Positions 36,410 to 44,652 are shown, counted from the stretch's first letter. The stretch: DNA of 64,000 nt from JAFECT01 sp964432415 (GCA_964432415.1 CAYSNW010000010.1:1-64000), one strand, 5' to 3'. Program-made: numbers and translations. Notes: generated by a model from the sequence alone, not told the origin.

Positions 36410-37977
36410 CCGCCCCCGATCCCTCTGAGTTGCACGAACGGGTGCTGATCATCGATTTCGGGTCGCAGGTGACCCAGCTGATCGCGCGCCGGGTGCGCGA
36501 GAACGGCGTCTATTGCGAGATCCATCCCTACGACAAGGCCGAGGCCATCCTGGATGACTTCAAGCCGCGCGCGGTCATCCTGTCCGGCGGCCCCTCCAGC
36601 GTCACCGAGGCCGACAGTCCGCGCATCTCGGGGCGCGTGTTCGAACTCGGCGTGCCGGTGCTGGGGGTCTGCTACGGCGAGCAGCTGATGTGCGATCTGC
36701 TGGGCGGCAAGGTCGAGAGCGGCCACCATCGCGAGTTCGGCCGCGCCGACATCGTCATCGAAAACGAGACCCCCCTGTTCGCCGGCATCGGCGCGGTCGA
36801 CCACCGCGAGCCGGTGTGGATGAGCCACGGCGACAAGATCACCGCCATGCCTGAGGGCTTCCACGTCATCGCGACCTCCGCCGGCTCGCCCTACGCCGCC
36901 ATTGCCGACGAGGCGCGGCGCTTCTACGGCATCCAGTTCCACGCCGAGGTGGTGCACACCCCGCGCGGCAAGGAGATCTACCGGAACTTCACCCACGCCA
37001 TCGCCGGCCTGCGCGGCGACTGGACCATGGCCGCCTACCGCCAGGAGGCGGTCGCGCGCATCCGCGAGCAGGTGGGCGGCGCCAGGGTGATCTGCGGCCT
37101 GTCCGGCGGCGTCGACTCATCCGTCGCCGCCGTCCTGATCCACGAGGCCATCGGCGACCAGCTGACCTGTGTGTTCGTCGACACCGGCTTGCTGCGCCTG
37201 AACGAGGCCGAGCAGGTGGTGACCCTGTTCCGAGACCACTACAACATCCCGCTGATCCACGTTGATGCGTCGAAACAATTCCTCGGCGAGCTGGCGGGCG
37301 TCAGCGACCCGGAGACCAAGCGCAAGACCATCGGGCGGCTGTTCATCGAGGTCTTCGACCGCGAGGCGGCCAAGATCGACGGCGCCGAATTCCTGGCCCA
37401 GGGCACGCTGTATCCCGACGTGATCGAGAGCGTGGCGCCCTCGGGCGGCCCCTCCCAGGTGATCAAGAGCCACCACAATGTCGGCGGCCTGCCCGACTTC
37501 ATGAAGCTGAAGCTGGTCGAGCCCCTGCGGGAGCTGTTCAAGGACGAGGTCCGAGCCCTGGGGCGGGAACTCGGCCTGACCGACGCCTTCGTCGGCCGCC
37601 ATCCCTTCCCGGGCCCCGGCCTGGCCATCCGCATCCCCGGCGAGATCACCCCGGAAAAGGTCGCGACCCTGCAGCAGGCCGACGCCATCTATCTCGAGGA
37701 GATCCGCAAGGCCGGGCTCTACGACCAGATATGGCAGGCCTTCGCCGTGCTGCTGCCGGTCAAGACGGTGGGCGTGATGGGCGATGCGCGCACCTACGAG
37801 GACGTCTGCGCGCTCCGGGCCGTGACCTCCACCGACGGCATGACCGCCGACTTCTTCGAGTTCCCGTGGGTGGTGCTGGGCAAGGCGGCCACGCGGATCG
37901 TCAACGAGGTGCGCGGCATCAACCGGGTGGTCTACGACGTGACGTCGAAGCCCCCGGGCACGATCGAGTGGGAATAG
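36406..37977 (+). CDS. guaA: GMP synthase (glutamine-hydrolysing)
   Basis: 523 residues; converts XMP to GMP using glutamine and ATP. Class I glutamine amidotransferase domain first (LIIDFGSQVTQLIARRVRE; nucleophile Cys89 in GVCYGEQLM; QFHAEVVHT), then the ATP pyrophosphatase domain with GLSGGVDSSVAAVLI and the C-terminal dimerisation part ending KPPGTIEWE. Start codon overlaps the preceding stop (ATGA), implying translational coupling to the rRNA methyltransferase gene. Confidence 0.98.
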   Translation: MTAPDPSELHERVLIIDFGSQVTQLIARRVRENGVYCEIHPYDKAEAILDDFKPRAVILSGGPSSVTEADSPRISGRVFELGVPVLGVCYGEQLMCDLLGGKVESGHHREFGRADIVIENETPLFAGIGAVDHREPVWMSHGDKITAMPEGFHVIATSAGSPYAAIADEARRFYGIQFHAEVVHTPRGKEIYRNFTHAIAGLRGDWTMAAYRQEAVARIREQVGGARVICGLSGGVDSSVAAVLIHEAIGDQLTCVFVDTGLLRLNEAEQVVTLFRDHYNIPLIHVDASKQFLGELAGVSDPETKRKTIGRLFIEVFDREAAKIDGAEFLAQGTLYPDVIESVAPSGGPSQVIKSHHNVGGLPDFMKLKLVEPLRELFKDEVRALGRELGLTDAFVGRHPFPGPGLAIRIPGEITPEKVATLQQADAIYLEEIRKAGLYDQIWQAFAVLLPVKTVGVMGDARTYEDVCALRAVTSTDGMTADFFEFPWVVLGKAATRIVNEVRGINRVVYDVTSKPPGTIEWE

Positions 37978-37990
37978 GGGCGACGCCCCT

Positions 37991-38470
37991 CTAGCCCGCG
38001 ACGGCGACCTCCACGACGAGATCGATTTCGAGCGCGGCCCCGAATGGGAGTTCCGCGGCGACCAGGGCGCTGCGGGCGTGAAGGCCGCGCGGGCCCAGGA
38101 CCTCGACCAGCAGCTCCGAGGCGCCGTCGGCGATCCGGTGCGGTTCGTTGAACCCCGGCGCGCCGTTGACCATCACCAGCATGCGGGCCACCTGCGATAC
38201 CTGGTCGAGGTCGCCGATGGCCGCCTTCAGTACGCCAAGCAGCTCGATGGCGACGTCGCGGGCGGCGGTCCTCGCGGCGCCCGGGGAGATGTCGGCGCCC
38301 ACCTTGCCCACCAGCAGCTGGCCGCCGGTCTTGGCCAGGCGTCCCGAGAGGAAGATGTGACCGCCGCTGCGCACCCACGGCGCGAACCTGGGGACGTATC
38401 CGTCCGCGAGCGGCGGCGGGATGTCGGGAAGATCGATTCCGAGCTCTCGAAGACGCGCCTCCGTGCTCAC
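37991..38470 (-). CDS. RidA-family protein, copy 2
   Basis: 159 residues. GGHIFLSGRLAKTGGQLLVG, VARMLVMVNGAPGFNEPHRI and GPRGLHARSALVAAELPFGA follow the RidA/YjgF fold, including an Arg at the substrate-carboxylate position (HARSALV). RidA proteins hydrolyse reactive enamine/imine products of PLP enzymes. GTG 38470 is the likely start: its GTGA overlaps the stop of the upstream PLP enzyme gene. Last gene of a four-gene leftward chain begun by promoter module A. Confidence 0.85.
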   Translation of the reverse strand: MSTEARLRELGIDLPDIPPPLADGYVPRFAPWVRSGGHIFLSGRLAKTGGQLLVGKVGADISPGAARTAARDVAIELLGVLKAAIGDLDQVSQVARMLVMVNGAPGFNEPHRIADGASELLVEVLGPRGLHARSALVAAELPFGAALEIDLVVEVAVAG

Positions 38471-39666
38471 CACGACGTCCCGTGACGCGCTTTGGCCCAG
38501 TCGTTCGCCACGCCCAGCAGGCGGTCGATGTCGGCGTCGTCGTTCAGAAGGTGAGGGGCCACGCGGATGGCGCCGCCCCGACGGCTGACGATGATCCGCT
38601 CGCGCTGAAGCGCCGCATAGAGGTCGTCGGTCCCGGCGTCGTCCGCCGCCGCGAAGCTCCCGATTGGACCGCGCTCGGCGGCCAGGCGCGGGCTTGTCGC
38701 CCGGCACCCGGCGGGCAGGCCGGAGAACAGGCGCTCGATCAGCCGGCGGCCGTGCGCCAGAACCCGGTCCGGCCCCCAGGCGACCACCTGATCCAGTGAC
38801 GCCGCGAAGGCCGCGAGATTGATGTTGTAGGGCCCGGTCATCTGCGCGGCGTCCCAGCGTCGGGCTTCAACGGAGGCCGCCGGGCGGGCGAAGTCCAGTT
38901 CCGAGAACAGGCGCACGTCCTGGGACAGCCAGTTGAATGGCGCCGGGCGCATCGCGGCCCGACGCTCCGCCGAGGCCCAGAGGAAGCCGAGCCCCCAGGG
39001 ACCCAGGAGGTACTTGTAGCCGACGCCGATGATGAAATCGGCGCCCAGGGCCTGGACGTTCAGCGGCACGGCCCCACACGACTGGCTCGCGTCCAGCAGC
39101 ACCAGAACGTCGCGGCGCCGGCACTCGGCGCAGAGGCGCGCCGCGTCGAGGAGCGCGCCGTCGTCGAACCCGACATGGCTGATCGAAACCAGCCGGGTGC
39201 TGGGTCCCAGCGCCTCAAGAACGTCATCCACAAGGTCGCCGCTGCGTCGGACAGCCCTGACCTTCAACCCATCCCTCGCCTGCATCGGGGCCCAGGCAGC
39301 CCAGTGGGTCGGGAAGTCGCCCTCCAGGATCAGCACCTCGTCGCCCGGCCGCCAGGTCAGGCCCAGGGCGACGATGGCGGCGCCCGGTCCGGCGCCGGTG
39401 GTCAATGCGATGTCGCCGGGCGAGGCGCCCAGCAGCTGCGCCAGCGAGGCGCGCACCCGTTCGGAAGTATCGAAGAAGCCCGCCGCATCTCCGCCGACCG
39501 GCCGGCCCTTCAGGGCCGCGGACGCGCAGGCCGCCTCGACAGCCACGCGCGGCATGGCGGCGTGCCCTGCGAAATTCAGGAAGATCGCGCCTCCGAGATC
39601 GGCCCAGGCGCCGGCGGCGCAAGCCATGTCGGCCGGTCCGCAGGACGCGGAAGGTTCCGCGCTCAT
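38467..39666 (-). CDS. class V PLP-dependent aminotransferase/kynureninase-like enzyme
   Basis: 399 residues, fold type I. DIALTTGAGPGAAIVALGL (cofactor loop), ISHVGFDDGALLDAARLCAE, LVLLDASQSCGAVPLNV (PLP-binding Asp) and VGYKYLLGPWGLGFLW with Schiff-base Lys218. Similar to isopenicillin-epimerase/kynureninase-like and cysteine desulfurase-like enzymes; substrate unknown. ATG 39666 overlaps the GFA stop (ATGA), while its own stop overlaps the RidA start (GTGA). Confidence 0.88.
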   Translation of the reverse strand: MSAEPSASCGPADMACAAGAWADLGGAIFLNFAGHAAMPRVAVEAACASAALKGRPVGGDAAGFFDTSERVRASLAQLLGASPGDIALTTGAGPGAAIVALGLTWRPGDEVLILEGDFPTHWAAWAPMQARDGLKVRAVRRSGDLVDDVLEALGPSTRLVSISHVGFDDGALLDAARLCAECRRRDVLVLLDASQSCGAVPLNVQALGADFIIGVGYKYLLGPWGLGFLWASAERRAAMRPAPFNWLSQDVRLFSELDFARPAASVEARRWDAAQMTGPYNINLAAFAASLDQVVAWGPDRVLAHGRRLIERLFSGLPAGCRATSPRLAAERGPIGSFAAADDAGTDDLYAALQRERIIVSRRGGAIRVAPHLLNDDADIDRLLGVANDWAKARHGTSW

Positions 39667-40106
39667 CCGTGTTGCGCAGTCACGATCCGCGCCGGTGTCC
39701 ATCCGGCACGGCGCCGGGCCTCGCGCGCCGGGATATCCTCACCCTCGAAATCCACGGCCACAGGCGCGCCATCGAACAGGCTTCGATCGTCGAGCGCCGG
39801 CAGGTTAATCACGCCGCGCAGGCTGTCTCCATCGCGCCAGGTAGCCGCGAGCCAGACACCGCAGCGGTCGCAGACATGGAAATCGGTGATGTTCAGACCG
39901 AAGCGATAGGGTCTGGGCGGATCTTCGGGAAGGAAGACGCACAGGCTTCCCTCCGGATCGGAAATCGCCATGGCGTGATGGCGCTGGCAGAAGCCGCAGC
40001 CGTCCACGCGCGGCGTGAAGCTGTGCGGGTCCCGTTCGGTGGAGAACTCCAGCTTCAGGCGCCCGCAGTGACAACGTCCTTCGAAGGTTCTCATCTGCCG
40101 GCTCAC
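39663..40106 (-). CDS. GFA-family (CENP-V/GFA) zinc protein
   Basis: 147 residues. Zinc-binding cysteines in the family arrangement: CHCGRLKLEF (12-21), GCGFCQRHHA (CxxC), and VCDRCGVW (CxxC). GFA proteins are named for glutathione-dependent formaldehyde activation, although many have other or unknown roles. GTG 40106 overlaps the upstream stop as GTGA; ATG 40094 is an alternative. Its presence beside RidA and a PLP enzyme hints at detoxifying a reactive carbonyl. Confidence 0.85.
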   Translation of the reverse strand: MSRQMRTFEGRCHCGRLKLEFSTERDPHSFTPRVDGCGFCQRHHAMAISDPEGSLCVFLPEDPPRPYRFGLNITDFHVCDRCGVWLAATWRDGDSLRGVINLPALDDRSLFDGAPVAVDFEGEDIPAREARRRAGWTPARIVTAQHG

Positions 40107-40570
40107 TTCAGGACGATTTCACGGGTCACTTCAGTGCCCAGGACCTTTCGGATCTCATTGCGGTGCACCCGGGCCTGGTTCTGGCACGCGCTGCTGCAGA
40201 TCACCTTTTCGGTCACGGCTTCGAACGGGTCGGCCTGATCGCCGATATCCCCGGCATAGGCGGCCATGTTCTTGAAAGTGATCTCCAGATACACGTTGGC
40301 GTCCCCCGGTGATTTCGGAGAGGACTGGAAGACCTTGTAGTCGATGATCAGCCCGGCCTTCTTCGCGGCTGCCATGGTCGGCGCCCAGGTCGAAGTCACC
40401 CAGGCCATGTACTCGTCGAAGTGGCCGTATTCGACGTGTATGTAGTCCACCTCGGTGACCGGGCCGTAGCTGTATCCGCGGTCCTCCTTGGCCGGCGCGC
40501 TTTGAGCGTGCGCGTCGAGAGGAAGTAAGGCGGCGGAGAGAAGCAGGGATAACACAAGCGCTCGAACCAT
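40103..40570 (-). CDS. exported small protein, NIPSNAP/dimeric-barrel-like
   Basis: 155 residues with signal peptide (1-22, cleavage near AHAQS). The mature chain has VTEVDYIHVEYGHFDEYMAW, VTSTWAPTMAAAKKAGLIID and DANVYLEITFKNMAAY, a ferredoxin-like pattern seen in NIPSNAP and EthD-type proteins; two Cys lie in CSSACQ. First gene of the chain driven by promoter module A, 91 bp downstream of it. No precise family assigned. Confidence 0.68.
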   Translation of the reverse strand: MVRALVLSLLLSAALLPLDAHAQSAPAKEDRGYSYGPVTEVDYIHVEYGHFDEYMAWVTSTWAPTMAAAKKAGLIIDYKVFQSSPKSPGDANVYLEITFKNMAAYAGDIGDQADPFEAVTEKVICSSACQNQARVHRNEIRKVLGTEVTREIVLK

Positions 40571-40661
40571 TTTCTATCCGATCCTTTTGACGTGCCGCGA
40601 CGATCACCCGGACCGACGGGCTCAGGTCTTCGGGTGGTCACTAAACCTGCGCGCCGCATAA

Positions 40662-40712
40662 AACTTACACAAGTTCATTATCCTCACGATGATAGTACCG
40701 TTTGCGCATGAT
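40662..40712 (-). promoter_or_regulatory. LysR-regulon promoter module A
   Basis: Aligns with modules B and C (30 of 38 bases identical to B over 40662-40699). LysR box T-N11-A at 40696-40708 (TACCG..TGCGCA) and, on the minus strand, -10 GATAAT (40682-40677); spacing from -10 to box is 14 bp as in B and C. Drives the 40570-to-37991 gene chain. Confidence 0.75.
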
Positions 40713-40747
40713 CGCCGCCGGGCGCCGGTCATGCTGCATCGAAACGG

Positions 40748-41251
40748 CTATGCGTCGCCGGCAGGGGCCCGGAGCGCCTTTTCAAACCAGTGGTGCGCGT
40801 ACTTTTCCTCGCCGAACCGCTCGATTTCCGAGTAACCGGAACGTTCGTAGAGGCCCCGTGCCTCGGTGAGGGTCCTGTTCGTCTCCAGGCGGACCTTGCG
40901 ATAGCCGACGCGCCACGCCCGATCTTCGAGCGCCTGCAGGAGGCGCTTGCCCAGACCAAGTCCCCGGGCGTCCGGCGCGACCCACATGCGTCTCAGATAG
41001 GCGGTGTCGGGTCCCAGTCGCTTGAAGCCGCCGCATCCGACGGGTCTGTCGGAAAACCGCATCACGAGAAATACGCCATCGGGCGGATCGAACTCGGCCG
41101 TCGCGGGCGAGCCGCTCTGCAGCGGATCGAAGCCGGACTCGAAGCGCTGCAACAGCTCGCGAAAATACTCGCCCAGACAGTATCGGGCGTCAGGGTGGTG
41201 CGGCGCCGCCTCGTGAATGGTCACAGCCGACGCGGTCAAGAGATGCGCCAC
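40748..41251 (-). CDS. GNAT-family N-acetyltransferase
   Basis: 167 residues. Acetyl-CoA pyrophosphate loop in RRMWVAPDARGLGLGKRLLQ (Q/RxxGxG/A form), preceded by DGVFLVMRFSDRPVGCGGFK and followed by VRLETNRTLTEARGLYERSG, all standard GNAT motifs. Starts with GTG 41251, 10 bp after the methyltransferase-like gene, so it belongs to unit B of the LysR regulon. Acceptor substrate unknown. Confidence 0.88.
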   Translation of the reverse strand: MAHLLTASAVTIHEAAPHHPDARYCLGEYFRELLQRFESGFDPLQSGSPATAEFDPPDGVFLVMRFSDRPVGCGGFKRLGPDTAYLRRMWVAPDARGLGLGKRLLQALEDRAWRVGYRKVRLETNRTLTEARGLYERSGYSEIERFGEEKYAHHWFEKALRAPAGDA

Positions 41252-41261
41252 GTCCCCGGCT

Positions 41262-42113
41262 TCACCGTGATTTGGGCTTGCGGAACTTCAGGATGAACTG
41301 ATCGGTGTGTCCGCGGATCGACGGGTCGAACACCCGGGCCGTGCGCGGGTCCGCCGGATTGGCGAGGATCGAGCTCTCGGAGACGAACTTGAACCCGGCC
41401 GCTTCGACCTCCCGGCGCACCGTCGAGGCCTCGATGCGATGCAGGGTGTCGGTCACCTCGGCGGGAGCGCCACGGGCGGCGGAGTGATCGAGAACGACGT
41501 AGAGTCCGCCGGGCTTCAGCGCCCGGTAGACCGCCTTGTTGAACGCGACGGTGTCGACCGGCCCCATGAACTTGTCATGCAGGTCGTGGTAGTTCCGCGA
41601 GATCCAGAACAGGTCGAGCTTTTCCGGGAACCGCAGGCCCTCGAGCGCCGCGGCCGTCGTGACCGTCACGTTCGGATGGGCGACGGCGAAGCCCTCTAGC
41701 TCGGCGACGGCCCCGGGGAAGCTCTTGTACCGGAAGAAGGCCGTGGGCTCGACCGCATAGACATGCCCCCTGGCCCCGACGACGCTGGAGAACAGGCGCG
41801 TGAAATAGCCCGAGTCCGCGACATAGTCGCCGACCTGGTCACCCGGTTTGACGCCACTGAAGACCAGGGTTTCCTTCGGCTTCCGCTCGGCGTCGTGCGC
41901 CGTGTCCGTATCCGGGCGCGAGGAGTCGGCGACGGCCGCCGCGATCGCCGCTGACCTATCGGGCGAGGCCTTCCCGGCGGCGAAGACGTCGGCCCCCAAG
42001 GCGAGGGCGGAGGCCGCGAAGGCGACCGCCATGATCTGCACGAGGGGGCGGCGAGGGCTCGGCGCCTTCCGGCAGGGACCGCCGGTGTCCCGGGTTTGGA
42101 TCGCATCAGGCAT
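41262..42113 (-). CDS. exported methyltransferase-like protein (COG4798 type)
   Basis: 283 residues. N-terminal RRPLVQIMAVAFAASALALG reads as a signal sequence; the mature domain resembles class I SAM methyltransferases (ETLVFSGVKPGDQVGDYVAD, RGHVYAVEP, LDLFWISRNYHDLHD, ALKPGGLYVVLDHSA). Motif I is degenerate (GDYVADSGYF instead of a GxGxG loop), and export would separate it from cytosolic SAM, so catalysis as a methyltransferase is doubtful. GGGGAA precedes ATG 42113. First gene of unit B. Confidence 0.75.
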   Translation of the reverse strand: MPDAIQTRDTGGPCRKAPSPRRPLVQIMAVAFAASALALGADVFAAGKASPDRSAAIAAAVADSSRPDTDTAHDAERKPKETLVFSGVKPGDQVGDYVADSGYFTRLFSSVVGARGHVYAVEPTAFFRYKSFPGAVAELEGFAVAHPNVTVTTAAALEGLRFPEKLDLFWISRNYHDLHDKFMGPVDTVAFNKAVYRALKPGGLYVVLDHSAARGAPAEVTDTLHRIEASTVRREVEAAGFKFVSESSILANPADPRTARVFDPSIRGHTDQFILKFRKPKSR

Positions 42114-42162
42114 ACGGAATTCCCCAGATCACGAGTTCCCTGACACCGTCCTGCAGCGTGGG

Positions 42163-42216
42163 AAATTCCACAACTTCATTATAATCACGAGGATCGTGCC
42201 GCCAGCGCATGCTGAT
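42163..42216 (-). promoter_or_regulatory. LysR-regulon promoter module B
   Basis: Minus-strand -10 TATAAT (42183-42178) and LysR box T-N11-A at 42197-42209 (TGCCG..AGCGCA). 33 of 38 bases match module C and 30 of 38 match module A over 42163-42200. It lies 49 bp upstream of the exported methyltransferase-like gene. No good -35 is visible, which fits an activator-dependent promoter. Confidence 0.8.
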
Positions 42217-42240
42217 CGGCCCGCGCCGAACCAGCCTCCG

Positions 42241-42747
42241 TTACGGCTGAAATTCCTTGGGCAGCGGCGCCGTGGCCGACTCGGCCTGCACCATCAGGCT
42301 GGTGATCCGCCAGCCGCCGGCTTCCTTGACCGCCTGAATGCTGTTCACGCCGCGCGCGACGACCTTCCCCTCGCTGCGCAGCTCATAGACGCTCCAGAGG
42401 TGCGCGATGTCGCCGAAGCGATCGATGCGGAAGCTCAGCTGCTTTTCCTCCAGCACCCCGTGGCCGCGGGCCCTGGTGCGGGCGATCCAGCTGTCCAGGG
42501 TCTCGATCCTGTAGGCGGGCGCGCCGTCGGCGCCGCGTGAGGCGAACATCAGGCGCGCTTCGGGGACCAGCAGGGCCTTCATGCAGGCCCGATCCTTGTC
42601 CGCGGGCCCGCTGAACGCCGCATCCAGCGCGGCGGGGACGCCCCAGGGTTCCGACGGCAGCGCGCAGCCGCCCTCCGGAGCCTGCGCCATCGCGTCTCCG
42701 GCGAGCGCGCCGGCCAGAATCGTCACCGAAAACAGCATCCGCAGCAT
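42241..42747 (-). CDS. exported NTF2-like (SnoaL type) protein
   Basis: 168 residues. Signal peptide (1-21, AGDAMAQ), then an NTF2-like fold: GVPAALDAAFSGPADKDRAC, LLVPEARLMF, IETLDSWIARTRARG, DIAHLWSVYELRSEG and GGWRITSLMVQ. Members bind small ligands; no catalytic Asp/His pair could be assigned. It lies 36 bp after the RidA gene and shares its promoter module C. Confidence 0.75.
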   Translation of the reverse strand: MLRMLFSVTILAGALAGDAMAQAPEGGCALPSEPWGVPAALDAAFSGPADKDRACMKALLVPEARLMFASRGADGAPAYRIETLDSWIARTRARGHGVLEEKQLSFRIDRFGDIAHLWSVYELRSEGKVVARGVNSIQAVKEAGGWRITSLMVQAESATAPLPKEFQP

Positions 42748-42783
42748 CTCTTGTCCCTCCCAATGGCGGCCCGGTGAGCGACC

Positions 42784-43164
42784 TCAGGCCTTCACGACGA
42801 GGTCCAGCTCGACGCACGCCCCCAGCGGCAGCGCGGCGACCGCGATCACCGTGCGGGCGGGAAAGGGCGCCCTGAAGTGGCTGGCGTAGATGCAGTTCAG
42901 CACCGCGTAGTCGCTGATGTTCGTGAGGTAGACGCCGGCGCGCACGACATCATCGAAGCTCTTGCCCGCCGCCTTGAGCACCGCCGCGAGGTTCTGAAAG
43001 ATGCGCTCCGCCTCGGCTGTGAGGCCTCCCGTCACGAGCTTGCCCGTCGCCGGGTCCTGGCCGACCTGACCGCTGAAATAGATGAAACCATCGACCCTGA
43101 TCGCCTGGGAGAACGGACCGACCGGGGGCGAGAGTTCCGGCGAGGTGATTGCGGTCATGCTCAT
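42784..43164 (-). CDS. RidA-family reactive intermediate deaminase, copy 1
   Basis: 126 residues, canonical RidA: VGPFSQAIRVDGFIYFSGQV, FDDVVRAGVYLTNISDYAVL and FPARTVIAVAALPLGACVEL, with the conserved carboxylate-binding Arg in ARTVI and Glu in CVEL. Cytosolic trimer that hydrolyses enamine/imine intermediates to keto acids and ammonia. First gene of unit C, transcribed away from the LysR gene from the shared intergenic region. Confidence 0.92.
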   Translation of the reverse strand: MSMTAITSPELSPPVGPFSQAIRVDGFIYFSGQVGQDPATGKLVTGGLTAEAERIFQNLAAVLKAAGKSFDDVVRAGVYLTNISDYAVLNCIYASHFRAPFPARTVIAVAALPLGACVELDLVVKA

Positions 43165-43222
43165 GGAAACCTGCTGGCGTCAGGGGAGGACAAGGGTCTC
43201 CGACACCTTGATGCACAGCTGA

Positions 43223-43273
43223 AAATTCCACTACTTCATTATAGTCACGACAATAGTGCCATCTGGGCACGAT
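43223..43273 (-). promoter_or_regulatory. LysR-regulon promoter module C (divergent LysR/RidA region)
   Basis: Minus-strand -10 TATAAT (43243-43238). LysR box T-N11-A at 43257-43269 with perfect symmetry GTGCC-ATCTG-GGCAC (43256-43270). It lies 58 bp before RidA copy 1 and 37 bp before the divergent LysR gene, so one site could both activate the regulon and autoregulate LysR. Confidence 0.82.
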
Positions 43274-43310
43274 TGGGGTATGGGTCGGGAGACCGCTTCA
43301 GGAGTCTCAC

Positions 43311-44213
43311 GTGCTCGAAGACCTACGCGCCCTCGTGGAGTTCGCCCACGCCGGGTCCATCGCCGGCGCCGCCGATCGCCTGTTCCGCACGCCTTCGGCG
43401 ATCACCCGGCAGCTGCAGCGGCTGGAGGCCGCACTGGGCGGCGAGTTGCTCGACCGAACGGTCAAGCCGCCGCGCCTTAACGCCCTGGGCACCCGGGTGC
43501 TCGAACAGGCGCAGGACCTGCTGCGGCGGCAGGAGGCGCTGAAGTCGCTCGCCTCCAGCGACGCCGAGCCTCACGGTCTCCTTCGCATCGGGCTCGCCCA
43601 TCCCCTGGCCGTCGGGACGCTGACCGAACCCATTCAGGCCCTGACGGAGGAATACCCCAAGGTCCGCTTGCGGATGCTGAGCGACGGCGCCGGCGCCCTG
43701 TTCAACCGGCTGCTGGCCGGCGAACTCGACGTCGCGGCCGTCGTCCTGCCCATCGGCAGAACCGCGCCGCCGCCGCTGCTGACGACGATCGTCGCGACCG
43801 ACCGGGCGGAGATCGTCCAAAGCGCGGCCGGCACGGTCCCGGGCGATTGGGCCAGCCTGGGCCGGGCTCCCTGGGTGCTCAATCCGCTGGGCTGCTTCCT
43901 TCGGGCGCACCTCATCGATCAGATGGAGCGCGCCGGTTCCACCCCCATGATCGCGGCCGAAATCCACAACGTGCACCTGCAGCTGGCGTTCGTTCAGTCG
44001 GGATATGGATTGGGCCTGCTGCCCGCGAGCTTCGTCGCCAGGAACAATGCGCTCGACACCTTCGCGGTGCTGCGCCCCCCGTCGTTCGACCTGCGCATGT
44101 CCATCGCGGTCGTGCGGGCCGGCCAGCTCGGCGCCCTGGAGAAGGCCGTAGAACTGTTCGAGCACGGCATTCGCGATGTGTTTGAAACCGCCGATCAGGG
44201 GATGGCCGCCTAG
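43311..44213 (+). CDS. LysR-family regulator of the adjacent three-unit regulon
   Basis: 300 residues. N-terminal winged helix: LEDLRALVEFAHAGSIAGAA, TPSAITRQLQRLEAALGGEL (recognition helix) and LNALGTRVLEQAQ. The remaining 210 residues form the periplasmic-binding-like effector domain (LLRIGLAHPLAVGTLTEPI; LGLLPASFVARN). GTG start with AGGAG at 43300-43304. Divergent from RidA copy 1, with promoter module C between; modules A and B are presumed targets too. Confidence 0.93.
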   Translation: MLEDLRALVEFAHAGSIAGAADRLFRTPSAITRQLQRLEAALGGELLDRTVKPPRLNALGTRVLEQAQDLLRRQEALKSLASSDAEPHGLLRIGLAHPLAVGTLTEPIQALTEEYPKVRLRMLSDGAGALFNRLLAGELDVAAVVLPIGRTAPPPLLTTIVATDRAEIVQSAAGTVPGDWASLGRAPWVLNPLGCFLRAHLIDQMERAGSTPMIAAEIHNVHLQLAFVQSGYGLGLLPASFVARNNALDTFAVLRPPSFDLRMSIAVVRAGQLGALEKAVELFEHGIRDVFETADQGMAA

Positions 44214-44285
44214 GGGGTCGCTTCTGGCCGCGTCCCGATTGTTGTGGTTGTAGGTCCCCGCAGCGGGGGCGAGGGAGAGACGGGC

Positions 44286-44546
44286 ATGAGCGGCAAGCGG
44301 GACTTCACCTCCGACGACGAGACCCGCGGCCTGGCCTTCGCCAGCTACTGCCTGATGAACGCCCTGCTGGATGTGCTCGAAAAGCAGGCGGTCCTGACGC
44401 CGGACCAGGCGCAGGAGGTGCTGGACCGGACCCTCACCTCCCTCGAACATCGCCCCCAGGACAACGCGATCGACATCGCCCGCCGGCTGGTCGAGGGCGC
44501 GGTGATCGCGCGCTCGGCCGCGCGTTCCACGGGCATGGACGACTGA
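44286..44546 (+). CDS. small cytosolic helical protein of unknown function
   Basis: 86 residues. Helical, acidic: SDDETRGLAFASYCLMNALL, VLEKQAVLTPDQAQEVLDRT, ARRLVEGAVIARSAA. ATG 44286 is preceded by GGGAGAG; an upstream in-frame start is less likely. Not related by sequence to the LysR gene 72 bp before it, and separated from the ECF42 promoter 33 bp after it. No family recognised. Confidence 0.65.
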   Translation: MSGKRDFTSDDETRGLAFASYCLMNALLDVLEKQAVLTPDQAQEVLDRTLTSLEHRPQDNAIDIARRLVEGAVIARSAARSTGMDD

Positions 44547-44578
44547 CCGGCGCCGGCGAACAAAAATTTGCGGACCCC

Positions 44579-44608
44579 TGTCGATTTCGCACAAGCTCGT
44601 TCGACGTC
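44579..44608 (+). promoter_or_regulatory. ECF42-type promoter of module 1
   Basis: TGTCGA (44579-44584), 16 bp, then TCGACGTC (44601-44608), 44 bp before the DGPF gene. The same layout occurs before the second DGPF gene at 49176-49205. ECF42 sigma factors are reported to recognise a TGTCGA -35 element, so each module is probably transcribed by an ECF42 sigma factor. Confidence 0.75.
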
Positions 44609-44652
44609 CCGATGAACCGCCACGGGGGCGGGTTCAGACAAGGAGACAGACG

